The notes under the pieces: generated by a model
What the model was told of the DNA's origin: nothing
The model's input: the letters and a program-made list of their open reading frames with translations, nothing else
The model's database searches: none
Position numbers and translations under genes: made by a program
Origin: Aculops lycopersici
Taxonomy: Eukaryota; Arthropoda; Arachnida; Trombidiformes; Eriophyidae
Reading direction: 5' to 3'
Length of the DNA: 64,000 nucleotides
Assembly (NCBI GenBank): GCA_015350385.1
Contig: WNKI01000002.1
Coordinates: 2,411,700 to 2,475,699 of the forward strand
Shown here: piece by piece, positions 1 through 9,681 of the stretch
How positions within the stretch are numbered: position 1 is the stretch's first letter
How the letters are laid out: each line of letters opens with the position of its first letter

Positions 1-1
1 T

Positions 2-1231
2 GTTATTTTGATCTCAGTTTACCTAATAATATTTATTGGCCTGTCTATTGAGGCGAAACACGAGGATTACCGGAGGCGAGCCGAGTACATGAGGTCCATT
101 GATTGTGCGCTATGGGCAGATCCCCAAGATGACAACAGGTGGCAGGTGGTTGATTTGGAGCAACTTTATGTGGGCTGGACTTTAATTGCATCTGTGTATA
201 CTTTCACCTTCATGAGTCAACCATTATTGAATTTAGTGACACTCACAAACAACTTTTATATGAACAGTTTAGATTTGGCAGTTTGGGTGGCGGATTTAAG
301 AGCTCGCTTGGTTCTACTAAATGAGATGACAGTATTCATTGATTCCATTCAAGGTCAAGAGGAAGGTAATTATACCCGCCACTACCATCACCATCACCAT
401 CACCGGCGACAACAATTTCAAAAGTCATCCTCTCGTCTCGAACAAGCTGAAGAAATTGACTCGGTTTTAGTGATGCAAAAGTTTATGGAAAGATTTATGA
501 AATGCACAACATTTAGCGGCTATTTCCTCTTCAACTCGAAAAAACTCAACTGTCATTTTAAATTCTCGAAGTCAAAGTTGAACTCGTCGCTAGAAAACGA
601 AATGTTTGCTATTAGCCTACTACTGGGTAGTGAATCATTGGATCATAACGATGGCAATGATTTCACCGATAAATCTTCAAGCTCTTCCCCTAAATCGCTA
701 ACAAGAGACAAATTAACGCCAGGTAGATTGGAGCAAATTTATTTGGACTTTAGCACAATGACTTATGTGAATTTGCGACTGTTAATACTGCGAGTCGAAC
801 AATACGGTTTCATCATGACACTTGTAACATTGTTTGCCTTCCTCATTAATATCGGTCTTGTAATCACATACATTTATGTGAAAACCACCATCAAGGGAAG
901 CAACTCGCTGGTTCCCATTGTGATGCTATCACTTGCTTGGATTATGGCTAATGTTTTGATACTAACAGCGAGTAAGTTCAATGCAAATGCACGAAAATTG
1001 CATCCCTTAATCTGGGCAATGATTGCGAGATCGCGTCGAATCAAGTCGGTGCCAATTCAACACCAACGTCTGTTATGGATTAAACAGGTCTTGGCGCTGG
1101 ACGACCACGGCGGCCTCAGTTATGGTGCGCTCGGAATCAAGATTACGTATGTAAGTATAATCCAATTAATGATTTGGATTAGCTCCTTGTTTGTATTGGC
1201 CCTCAAGAATGACGCCAGTCAGGATGTATAA
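2..1231 (+). CDS. 3' part of a multi-pass membrane protein, possible gustatory-receptor-like chemoreceptor
   Basis: The reading frame is open to the left window edge, with no stop between base 2 and the TAA at 1229-1231, and no convincing ATG start is visible, so the 5' part lies outside the window. About 409 residues are seen. Hydrophobic segments lie near the N-terminal edge, at about residues 57-80, 280-305, 318-338 and 385-405. They are separated by a long polar loop (about 120-250) with a His run (seven of eight residues near 127-134) and a Ser-rich patch. The last segment follows GGLSYGALGIK and contains TYVSIIQLM. This resembles the small residue-rich stretch and TY...Q ending of arthropod gustatory receptors. 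That match is family-level pattern recognition only; another polytopic protein is possible. Confidence 0.5.
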   Translation, partial: VILISVYLIIFIGLSIEAKHEDYRRRAEYMRSIDCALWADPQDDNRWQVVDLEQLYVGWTLIASVYTFTFMSQPLLNLVTLTNNFYMNSLDLAVWVADLRARLVLLNEMTVFIDSIQGQEEGNYTRHYHHHHHHRRQQFQKSSSRLEQAEEIDSVLVMQKFMERFMKCTTFSGYFLFNSKKLNCHFKFSKSKLNSSLENEMFAISLLLGSESLDHNDGNDFTDKSSSSSPKSLTRDKLTPGRLEQIYLDFSTMTYVNLRLLILRVEQYGFIMTLVTLFAFLINIGLVITYIYVKTTIKGSNSLVPIVMLSLAWIMANVLILTASKFNANARKLHPLIWAMIARSRRIKSVPIQHQRLLWIKQVLALDDHGGLSYGALGIKITYVSIIQLMIWISSLFVLALKNDASQDV

Positions 1232-1371
1232 ATATTGTTACAAATTCATTATAATGTATATGAATGTAAAAATCGCGATGAAGTTAATTTAATACATTAA
1301 ATCACTACAAATTAAATTAAACTTATTTGAATGTCAATCTCTTTCTCGTTGCAAATTTCTCTCTGGATCAC

Positions 1372-1899
1372 TCACTTCCTTCCTTTCTTACCGCCTACTG
1401 GGTGCTTGTCGTGCCACCCGAAGGCTCCCTTCTTTCCGGTCCAGGCGCCCATGTCGAGCCACCCCTTCGCTCCGTGTCCATGGTGCTTGTGGTAACTGGC
1501 GGCGGTCTTCAAGTCATTGGCCGATGGGCGCGGGGCCACCTGTTGGTAGTTTCCGGTTGCCGATACATCGTCAAGGTGGCTGTTTGACGCTACGTTTTGC
1601 TCTCCACCTGTTGGATGGACGCTATTTTGGGCGGCCATGGCAGCGAGATGGCCCTGAGCATTAGCAATATCGTCGTCCTCGTCGCCATCGTCGGAGTCTT
1701 CGTCGTTGTTGTTGATTTGCTGCATGTTGCCGTAGATTGGATTTCCCTGAGCGAAGCCTTGTAATTGCTGCTGCTGCTCATAGTAATTAACAGGAAGCGA
1801 GTCTTGTGGCGGTGACGGCGAAGCTTGAGCCAAATGGTTGAGTGCAAAGCATCCCAAGAGCGTGGCCGAAATGGCAATAGCTGAAAGAAACTTGATCAT
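1372..1899 (-). CDS. small secreted His/Gly/Lys-rich protein
   Basis: The protein is 175 residues from the ATG at 1899. This start is preferred over the upstream in-frame ATG at 2013 because it places a textbook signal peptide at the N terminus: MIKF, a hydrophobic core, then cleavage near the AQA-SP site. The mature part has a Q-rich stretch, an acidic run of Asp/Glu/Asn (about residues 64-76) and a basic C-terminal domain rich in His, Gly, Lys and Trp (for example KHHGHGAKGW). No enzyme motif is seen. Similar His/Gly/Lys-rich C-termini occur in short arthropod cuticle-associated or secreted proteins of unknown function. The gene lies tail-to-tail with the membrane protein on its left, 140 bp away. 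Function is unknown; secretion is well supported. Confidence 0.65.
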   Translation of the reverse strand: MIKFLSAIAISATLLGCFALNHLAQASPSPPQDSLPVNYYEQQQQLQGFAQGNPIYGNMQQINNNDEDSDDGDEDDDIANAQGHLAAMAAQNSVHPTGGEQNVASNSHLDDVSATGNYQQVAPRPSANDLKTAASYHKHHGHGAKGWLDMGAWTGKKGAFGWHDKHPVGGKKGRK

Positions 1900-2457
1900 G
1901 TTGCTTGCTCTTGATCTTGGATTTTTGGAAGGATTGGGAATTAAGTTTGAGTTCTTGTTATCTAATCGGATCGCTGATAACGAGTGAAGCTGTTCGATTT
2001 GTGTTGCTCCCATAAATCAGGATTGAAGAGGTGATATAATGCGAGTTGGAGTTGAAGTTGCGCCTGTGGCCATTGAGCACAACCAGATTTAAGAGCAGAG
2101 ATGATCCTTAGGTCGTTGCTTTCCACATGCGCAGACACAATTACGGCCAACCAAAGAGTGTCGCCAAATTGACAAGGCCGATCGTTGGCCTTATTCTGCA
2201 ACTCGGCTAACTGAAAAACACACCTTTCCCAACTCTTTAGGCAGGTAGAGAGTTTGAGGCCATTCAACAGGTTGGCAGGCTGAACAGCGGGTTAAACGGT
2301 GTTTTAGTTGCTTGCCAGGTAGCTGTAAAAATGGATGACAAAAAGACAGTAGCAACTGAACGAGTTGAGGATAATTGTTTTAGTGGTGATGATGTAATTT
2401 ATTTGTTTCGGTGTAAATGTATCTTAAGTGATGTATATATAGATGTTTATAAGAAAA
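1900..2457. other. intergenic: upstream of the secreted-protein gene and 3' flank of CAD
   Basis: No gene is supported here. It should hold the promoter and leader of the secreted-protein gene (minus strand, reading leftwards) and the 3' UTR of CAD. Open frames across 1962-2267 and 2331-2531 show no recognisable protein and look like chance. Confidence 0.6.
2398..2403 (-). terminator. AATAAA poly(A) signal for CAD
   Basis: The plus strand reads TTTATT, i.e. AATAAA on the minus strand, about 55 bases after the CAD TAG stop (2458-2460). The position fits a short 3' UTR. Confidence 0.55.
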
Positions 2458-5400
2458 CTACTCTCTGGTTGTCGAGGCGACCATCGTTAAAAGTGCCATT
2501 CGAACGTAGAGTCCGTATTGCGCCTGTCTAAAGTAGGCGGCTCGGTTATCGTCGTCAAAGTCTGGTGAGATTTCGTCTAATCTTGGCAGCGGATGCATCA
2601 CAATCATCTTATCCTTGGCCCTTGTCATTAGTAGGGGAGTTACCTTTAGTTGGCCAGAGCAACGACGATACTCCTCCTCGGAGGTGAACCTTTCCCTCTG
2701 GATTCTAGTCATATAAATAACATCACTATCCTTGATTACATCTTCCAATGAGTGATACTTGTTAAAGGCCACATTCTTTTCTCTTAAATAACGGCAAACT
2801 TCATCTGGCATCTCAAGTCCCTTGGGCGAGACAAATCTCAGCTCGCCAACATCGTAAATGCACAACAATTTTGCCAACGAGTGAATGGTCCTTCCATGCT
2901 TAAGGTCGCCCACAAGCGAGATGATTAAATTTGATACGGTTCCAATTTCCTTGCGAATGGTGAATACATCTAGCAAGGCTTGAGTTGGGTGCTCACCCGC
3001 TCCATCGCCTCCATTTATGATGGGAACCTCACAAACTTGGGCCGCTCTAGCAACGGCGCCTATTTCTGGATGTCTAAGTACCAAAACGTGACAATAGCTT
3101 CCCAAAATCCTAATTGTATCCTCTAAACTTTCACCCTTCTTTGTGGAGGACTTGCTCTCGTCAAATCTCTTCTCGCTTCCGCCCAAACGCATCATTGCCG
3201 TTGCAAAGGACCACTCAGTTCTCGTTGAGGCCTCGAAGAACACTGTGCCCATAACTTTGCCTGCCATCACTGACCTAATGGGCCGGTTGTTTCTATCGTC
3301 CTTGATGTATCTCTCTGCTAAATTGAATAGCGTTCTCAGGAGGTCTCTGTTGAAAATATCCGTCGAAACAATGGGACAGCCTCTCAAACTAAAATCGGCC
3401 AACGTGGCAACAGGTTGCGGCACCGACTCCTTCTCAATCGGCTGCAATGTAGTTGGTGGTTGCTCAAATTCCGCTTGCTCCTTCGCACTAATCACCACCT
3501 GAGATCTTGGCTTTAGCTCGCCACTTGTTACCACCTGAAGCTCGCGCCTTGCTATCAAATCGCATCCAAAACCTGGCTCAATCAGCATCTTGTCATCAAC
3601 AAATGCCACCTGTCCCCTTAGTGTTACCTTGATCACCTTGCCGCGCACTCGCTGTCCCGCAAAGGGGGTCCACTGGGCGCGAGTGTGAAGTGGCTGGTCC
3701 ACGCCAAGTGTCCAACTTTGACTCATGTCTACCTCGATGGACGTTTCGGGTTGGTCGGGAATGTTGAAGATGCGCCTCGGGTTTGTATAGAGCATATCCA
3801 CAATCTTTTGAATGCTCAACTTCCTCTTAGGATCGTTCGATTGGGTTGCATTCAATAGCAATGGCAACATGGATTCCAAACCGGGAAATCCGGGCGGCGA
3901 TGGGTTGGATAATTTCTCCTCCTTTAGATGGGGTGCATGGTCAGTGGCGAAACAATCGATGTAGTCCAAGTTTTCCCATAGAGCCTCCTGATCGCGTTTA
4001 TCCATTAGTGGTGGCTTTACAGTCAACAACTTGGAGCTATGGGATTCTGGATGCGGTTCGTGGTTGTCTTGGGTGCTCAGGAACAGGTGGTGGGGTGCCA
4101 CCTCGCAAGTGACCTGAATGCCCATTGATTTTGCATGTTTAACAAGTAGAATTTCCTCCTCGCTCGAGATGTGGCAAATGTGGATTCGTTTGTTGTATTT
4201 CTGGGCAAATAAAATTGCGGCAGCCGCGGTCTTTCCCTCGGCATGAACGCAGATTATCAAATGCTCGGGCCAGTGGATGAAATGCGACTCCCAGTCGGAC
4301 ATGTTGCTCATGCAGAGAGTTCCGAAGGTATTGTTTAGATACATTTTCAGTGCTAAAATTGGCTCGACACCAACTAGAGAGGCTAAATGTTGAGCATTTG
4401 AGGGGGTGGCGCCCACGATGAGACCATAATCGCAACGAGCCTTCGACTTGGCCAACTCCTGTTCCATCTTAAGAGCATCTAAATCGGTGATGGCCGGCGT
4501 GGTATTTGGCATGACTCCGATGAAGGTGACTCCGCCCGCTATGGCGGCTGCAGTTGCCGTTGCAAAGTCCTCCTTGTGCGTTTGGCCCGGTTCGCGGACG
4601 TGAACGTGCACATCCATTAGTCCAGGTAAGGTGATGATATTTGATGAGGTTAGGCAATCTAAATCGCCAACAGGTGGCTGTTTACCCTCAAACATGTGCA
4701 ATGCTTCGATGAGCAACTTGGCGCACTTAATGTCTGATATAAGCGGAACCGAATGGTCCACCGCAAAGCGGCGAGTTCTGTAGCCCAAAGTGGAGACTCT
4801 ACGCGAGCCAGCCGAGCGCATGGGCAAGTTAATTACTAGATCAAATTTCCTCTCGCTCAGGTAAGCGGCAATTGCGTCCACCTCGTCGTTTGTCGTTAGC
4901 TTGCTGCCCACTTCTCCAAATGGCCAATCAATGGGATAAAGTTTGGCATTGATATTCTTAAGCTCAGTTGCCATTTGAGTGTTGTAATAGTCCAAAGTTC
5001 CTTGGGTTGCGTAGATTTTGTACCCCATTCTGGCGAGAGTTTCAACGCTCGACTTGAACTCCTCCTTCTGCTTGAAGCTTCCAATTGAAATTAGAACAAT
5101 TTTCCTCTCTGGCAACCGGAAGCCAGTGGAAACCAATGCCTTGAGGTAAGCCGAGAATCGGTTGTCTCCAAAGCAAGCCACCTCACCTGTTGAGGCCATC
5201 TCAACGCCGAGCTTAATATCAGCGCCACTCAATCTACTAAACGAAAACTGTGGCACCTTGACTCCAACTCGCTTGCTCTTTTGGGCACTTGAGGTATAGT
5301 TGGATTTTGGTTGCAACTGGCCAAAGGCAACGTCAACAGGTTTCACTTCTACGCCCATGATAACCTTGGTGGCTGTGGCAATGAAGTCATAGTTGAGGGT

Positions 5401-8400
5401 CTTGCTAACAAACGGAAACGACCGCGAGGCTCTCAAGTTGCACTCGATAACCTTTAGCTGGTTGTCCTTTGCTATTAGCTGCATATTGAATGGACCATTG
5501 ACTTCAAGGGCGAGGGCGATTTGCGAGCATATTTGGCGGATTTGAGCCAGAGTTGCGGTGTTTAAATCCTGAGGTGGAGTAACCAAACTGGCGTCGCCCG
5601 AGTGGACACCAGCGTTTTCAACGTGCTCACTGACGGCCATGCAAACAAGTTGTCCGTTTTGCGCCACTCCATCGACATCGATCTCCTTAGCGTCCTCAAT
5701 AAATTTTGATATAACCACCGGATGCTTCTTGCTAACCTCTACTGCTTGGCCTAGAAATTTCTCCAAGTCGTCGTCCGAATGGGCAACGTTCATTGCAGCC
5801 CCGCTAAGCACATAACTCGGCCTCACAATACAGGGATACTCAACCTGGTTACAAAACTCAAAGGCCTCCTTCAAATTGGAGGTGGTTTTCCATTTTGGTT
5901 GGCTAATACTAATGTAATCCAGTGTGCGACTAAACTTGAAGCGATCCTCTGCATTGTCAATGGACTCCGGCGAGGTTCCCAAAATAGGCGCCTTCTGGTT
6001 GTGTAGCTGCAGTGCAATATTGTTTGGAATTTGGCCTCCCATCGAGAGGACAATACCAAAGGGTTGCTCCAGATGGTAGATGTCCATCACAACCTCAAAG
6101 CTAATCTCGTCAAAGTACAACTTTTCGCACTCATCAAAATCGGTACTCACCGTTTCCGGGTTGTAATTCAACATTAAAACTTGCTTGCCCATCCTCCTCA
6201 ATTCCTGCACACAACCAACGGCACAACAATCAAATTCAACTGAACTCCCGATGCGATAAACTCCCGAGCCGAGAACTAAAACTTGCTCACTGATCTCGCC
6301 AACAGGTGGCTGTTTCTCGTCTGATAGTGGTGCCAATTGAATTGCTCCCCTTGAGGCGGCCAAACTGTTTGCTAGCGCCACCCTTTCGGCCAACTTGGTA
6401 CCGCCAACTTTTGGTGGCTTCACGGGCGACGGCGACTGGGATTGCGATTTGGAAATTGACTGGGTTCTGGTTGTGAATCGTCGATTTGACAGCTCGGGTA
6501 GAGGAATGTCGTGTTCGCTTGCATTGTAAGTGAGGTAAAGGTAGTTGGTGCTTGCTGGCCATTCGGCCGAAACAGTGTCCACCTGTTTCACGAACGGAAG
6601 TATCTGGTGAGTGTCGCATCTGGCCTTACGAACCATCAACTCGGTGGTTCCCACCACCTCACCTATTTGCTTGTCCGAGAATCCCAACTTCTTTGCTCTC
6701 AATAGAATGGCCCCAAATTGGCTGCTTGTTAAATCCAACTTGGCAGCTCCAAATTCCGAACTCCCGCCGCTGGTATTGTGGTGGTCGCCAACAACACTCA
6801 GCGTGGATTCCATTTGACTCTTTAGTTGTCGCAATTCAATTTTTAAGTCGACAATATTCTTCATCTTATTCAGAAACCACTTGTCGATATGAGTGTGTTT
6901 AGCCAACAAATCAATGGTAAAATTTTGCTCCATTGCAGCGGCAATTATAAAGATCCTCTTGTCGGTTGGCCTCTCAAGCCCGTTGATGATATCGTTTCGA
7001 TCCTTGCATTTGTCGTAAGCATCAAATCCATTCACTGAATCACTAACCATCCTTAGTGCCTTTTGGAAAGCCTCCTCAAAACAACGTCCAATTGCCATAA
7101 CCTCGCCAACACTCTTCATTGAGCTTCCAATTTCGTGTGTGACGCCGGCAAACTTGCTCAAATCCCATCGGGGAATCTTGAGAACACAATAGTCAAGCGA
7201 GGGCTCGAAGCAAGCGGTGGTTTTGAGTTTGTCGGAGCTAGTTACCGTATTATCCAACTCTGTGAGCGATCTTCCCAATGCCAACTTGGCCGCAATGTAG
7301 GCCAACGGATATCCGGTTGCCTTGCTGGCCAAAGCGGAACTTCTCGATAATCTCGGATTAATTTCAATGACATAGAACTCAAAGGTTTCCGGATTAACTG
7401 CATACTGAACGTTGCACTCTCCAATGACTCGCAAGTGTCTGACGATTTTGATGGCCACCTCCCTGAGAACGTTATACTCGTGGTCGGTTAATGTTTGGCT
7501 GGGTGCCACAACAATCGATTCGCCAGTGTGTATTCCTAGTGGGTCCACGTTTTCCATATTACAAATTGTGGCACAATTGTCGTAAATATCACGCACAACC
7601 TCGTACTCCAACTCCTTCCATCCCTTGAGACTCTTGTCCAATAATACCTGAGATGAGTGATGTAGCGCCTTTGATACCAGATCCCTGAGCTCCGGCTCGT
7701 TGTTTGCAAATCCCGAACCCAAGCCGCCCAAAGCATAGGCTGCCCTCACTAAAACCGGATAGCCGAGATTCTCGTTGGCCGCCGCTAGTGCATCCTCAAC
7801 GCGAGTCACCGCACTTGAAGGCGCAACTTTAACATTAATTTGAGCCATCATTTCACAGAATAACTTTCGATCCTCGGAGTATCTAATGGAATCCACCGAA
7901 GTACCGAGAACCTTGACATTATACTCCTTCAAGACTCCCAAATCCTCTAATTCAATGCCGCAATTTAGTGCCGTTTGACCGCCAAACATCAACATCAAGC
8001 CATCGGGTCGCTCGCGCTTGATTACCTCCGTGACGTAATGGCTCGTTACGGGCAATAGGTAAACGCGGTCCACTAGAGTGGGCGACGTTTGAACTGTGGC
8101 GATGTTTGGGTTAATTAAAATGGTAAAAATGTTCTCACTTTTTAGCGCCTTAATGGCCTGCGAGCCAGAGTAGTCGAATTCGCCTGCCTGTCCAATGGAC
8201 AAACCACCTGAGCCAAGGAGCAGGACTTTCTTAATGCCGGTTGGTTTTTTGGATTGATTTTTGTTCAAGTGTTTCTTTATCTCAGCTACCTGATTGAATC
8301 CATTTGTTCCCTCGAGGTAGTTTATAACTGAGTTGACAAAAATGTCAAATAAAAACTCACTATCCCTGGGACCAGCGTTGTGCTCTGGATGAAATTGAAC

Positions 8401-9681
8401 CGAGAAGAAGGGTTTGCTCTTGTGGGCTATGCCCTCGTTGGAATTGTCGTTTTGATTGTAGAATAACTCAAACCAATTCTCTACTACTTCTTTGGATAAA
8501 TTTTTTCTAGTTTCCAGAGCAAATCCGTGATTTTGTGTAGTGATTAAACATCTCTCGGTGCCGGCCAAGCGGCAGGGTTGATTGTGCCCACGATTTCCAT
8601 AGGGCAACTTGTAGGTTTTAAATCCGGCAGCCAAGCCCATCAACTGGTGGCCGAGACAGATGCCGAAGATTGGTTTTGCAAAGTCGTCCATGGAATAGAG
8701 TTGTTTAAGTTGTTCGATAAGATGGTCGCATTTCTCCGGATCACCTGGTCCATTGGACAACATGATGCCGTCGTATTTGCTTACATTGCCAACTAGGTCA
8801 TAGTTCCAGGGAACACGTGTGACATTAGCTCCACGATCGCGTAAGCATCGTTCAATGTTATTCTTGGCTCCACAATCAACAAGTGTTATCCGCGGTCCAT
8901 TCCTGTTGCCACTGACACCTGTTGCTCCGCTTGGGTCTGCTTCATTTGTAAAATTATTTACCGACAACTTGACTACCTCGTCCACTAGATGCAAGTTTTG
9001 CGGATAGTTTGAATAATTTTCCTTCAAAGCCGCTGCTCGGTCTAACAAGATTTCATCATCAATATTATCATCTAAACGAATAATTTTGCCAACTAAAGTT
9101 CCTTTTGACCTCAACTCCTTGGTTAGCTTCCTGGTATCGATTCCCTGTAGGCCGGGGCGCTTGTGTCGGCGCATCCATTCGTCCAACGACAATCTAGCAG
9201 TCCAATGACTGTGATTGGCACAAAGCTCGCCAACCACCAAACCCGCTGTCCAAATCGAATGCGACTCGAACTTATCCAGCTCGCTCTCGCTAGGAACACC
9301 ATAGTTTCCCACTAGCGGATAGGTGAGGACTAAAATTTGCTTATGATACGATGGGTCAGTCATCGACTCGACGTAGCCGACCATTCCGGTTTGGAAGACA
9401 ACCTCGCCTAGGGTTTCGGTTGCCTCGGTGTCACCAAACAGGTGGCCCTTGTAGATGCTGCCATTGGAAAGAACTAGTGCGCCTCTAACCTCGTTTTTTA
9501 GCACCTGTTTATCGGCACTTCTGTCGAACTCCATGCTTTCTGAAATCTCATTGATACTCCTGAATGGGTATTGTGTCTTCTCTTCTCTTGTCTTAATGCT
9601 GACATCGTCTAATTTCTTCATCTCCTTCTCGTCGTCCTGCTCGACGACACGTCGCATACCCTTTCCTAGATGGTCTGTCAT
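2458..9681 (-). CDS. CAD: CAD: glutamine-dependent carbamoyl-phosphate synthetase / aspartate transcarbamylase / dihydroorotase, with a chimeric N terminus
   Basis: This cytosolic multienzyme performs the first three steps of de novo pyrimidine synthesis. It has 2407 residues in one uninterrupted exon (human 2225). Domains in order: glutaminase about 66-450 (GICLGHQ nucleophile Cys near 341, QFHPEH); CPSase halves from about 484 (LLLGSGGLSIGQAGEFDYSG) and about 1132 (LVLGSGVYRIGSS); MGS-like regulatory domain about 1525-1650; dihydroorotase from about 1675 (DVHVHVREPG metal ligands, FATDHAPH); linker; aspartate transcarbamylase about 2100-2400 (FFEASTRT, GEHPTQALLD, HPLPR). Residues 1-65 have no counterpart in CAD. 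They match the N terminus of the PSMC2 protein encoded at 17036, beginning MTDHLGK. The usual start Met just before the ALVL.(D/N)GS motif is absent (residues 65-67 are V-R-G), so the chimeric start is probably the one used. Two interdomain linkers contain an identical KQPPVG peptide. Confidence 0.97.
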   Translation of the reverse strand: MTDHLGKGMRRVVEQDDEKEMKKLDDVSIKTREEKTQYPFRSINEISESMEFDRSADKQVLKNEVRGALVLSNGSIYKGHLFGDTEATETLGEVVFQTGMVGYVESMTDPSYHKQILVLTYPLVGNYGVPSESELDKFESHSIWTAGLVVGELCANHSHWTARLSLDEWMRRHKRPGLQGIDTRKLTKELRSKGTLVGKIIRLDDNIDDEILLDRAAALKENYSNYPQNLHLVDEVVKLSVNNFTNEADPSGATGVSGNRNGPRITLVDCGAKNNIERCLRDRGANVTRVPWNYDLVGNVSKYDGIMLSNGPGDPEKCDHLIEQLKQLYSMDDFAKPIFGICLGHQLMGLAAGFKTYKLPYGNRGHNQPCRLAGTERCLITTQNHGFALETRKNLSKEVVENWFELFYNQNDNSNEGIAHKSKPFFSVQFHPEHNAGPRDSEFLFDIFVNSVINYLEGTNGFNQVAEIKKHLNKNQSKKPTGIKKVLLLGSGGLSIGQAGEFDYSGSQAIKALKSENIFTILINPNIATVQTSPTLVDRVYLLPVTSHYVTEVIKRERPDGLMLMFGGQTALNCGIELEDLGVLKEYNVKVLGTSVDSIRYSEDRKLFCEMMAQINVKVAPSSAVTRVEDALAAANENLGYPVLVRAAYALGGLGSGFANNEPELRDLVSKALHHSSQVLLDKSLKGWKELEYEVVRDIYDNCATICNMENVDPLGIHTGESIVVAPSQTLTDHEYNVLREVAIKIVRHLRVIGECNVQYAVNPETFEFYVIEINPRLSRSSALASKATGYPLAYIAAKLALGRSLTELDNTVTSSDKLKTTACFEPSLDYCVLKIPRWDLSKFAGVTHEIGSSMKSVGEVMAIGRCFEEAFQKALRMVSDSVNGFDAYDKCKDRNDIINGLERPTDKRIFIIAAAMEQNFTIDLLAKHTHIDKWFLNKMKNIVDLKIELRQLKSQMESTLSVVGDHHNTSGGSSEFGAAKLDLTSSQFGAILLRAKKLGFSDKQIGEVVGTTELMVRKARCDTHQILPFVKQVDTVSAEWPASTNYLYLTYNASEHDIPLPELSNRRFTTRTQSISKSQSQSPSPVKPPKVGGTKLAERVALANSLAASRGAIQLAPLSDEKQPPVGEISEQVLVLGSGVYRIGSSVEFDCCAVGCVQELRRMGKQVLMLNYNPETVSTDFDECEKLYFDEISFEVVMDIYHLEQPFGIVLSMGGQIPNNIALQLHNQKAPILGTSPESIDNAEDRFKFSRTLDYISISQPKWKTTSNLKEAFEFCNQVEYPCIVRPSYVLSGAAMNVAHSDDDLEKFLGQAVEVSKKHPVVISKFIEDAKEIDVDGVAQNGQLVCMAVSEHVENAGVHSGDASLVTPPQDLNTATLAQIRQICSQIALALEVNGPFNMQLIAKDNQLKVIECNLRASRSFPFVSKTLNYDFIATATKVIMGVEVKPVDVAFGQLQPKSNYTSSAQKSKRVGVKVPQFSFSRLSGADIKLGVEMASTGEVACFGDNRFSAYLKALVSTGFRLPERKIVLISIGSFKQKEEFKSSVETLARMGYKIYATQGTLDYYNTQMATELKNINAKLYPIDWPFGEVGSKLTTNDEVDAIAAYLSERKFDLVINLPMRSAGSRRVSTLGYRTRRFAVDHSVPLISDIKCAKLLIEALHMFEGKQPPVGDLDCLTSSNIITLPGLMDVHVHVREPGQTHKEDFATATAAAIAGGVTFIGVMPNTTPAITDLDALKMEQELAKSKARCDYGLIVGATPSNAQHLASLVGVEPILALKMYLNNTFGTLCMSNMSDWESHFIHWPEHLIICVHAEGKTAAAAILFAQKYNKRIHICHISSEEEILLVKHAKSMGIQVTCEVAPHHLFLSTQDNHEPHPESHSSKLLTVKPPLMDKRDQEALWENLDYIDCFATDHAPHLKEEKLSNPSPPGFPGLESMLPLLLNATQSNDPKRKLSIQKIVDMLYTNPRRIFNIPDQPETSIEVDMSQSWTLGVDQPLHTRAQWTPFAGQRVRGKVIKVTLRGQVAFVDDKMLIEPGFGCDLIARRELQVVTSGELKPRSQVVISAKEQAEFEQPPTTLQPIEKESVPQPVATLADFSLRGCPIVSTDIFNRDLLRTLFNLAERYIKDDRNNRPIRSVMAGKVMGTVFFEASTRTEWSFATAMMRLGGSEKRFDESKSSTKKGESLEDTIRILGSYCHVLVLRHPEIGAVARAAQVCEVPIINGGDGAGEHPTQALLDVFTIRKEIGTVSNLIISLVGDLKHGRTIHSLAKLLCIYDVGELRFVSPKGLEMPDEVCRYLREKNVAFNKYHSLEDVIKDSDVIYMTRIQRERFTSEEEYRRCSGQLKVTPLLMTRAKDKMIVMHPLPRLDEISPDFDDDNRAAYFRQAQYGLYVRMALLTMVASTTRE

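Noticed and set aside
3143..3502. Plus-strand frames inside CAD, ERCC5 and BTAF1
   Set aside because: Antisense shadows of clearly conserved genes.
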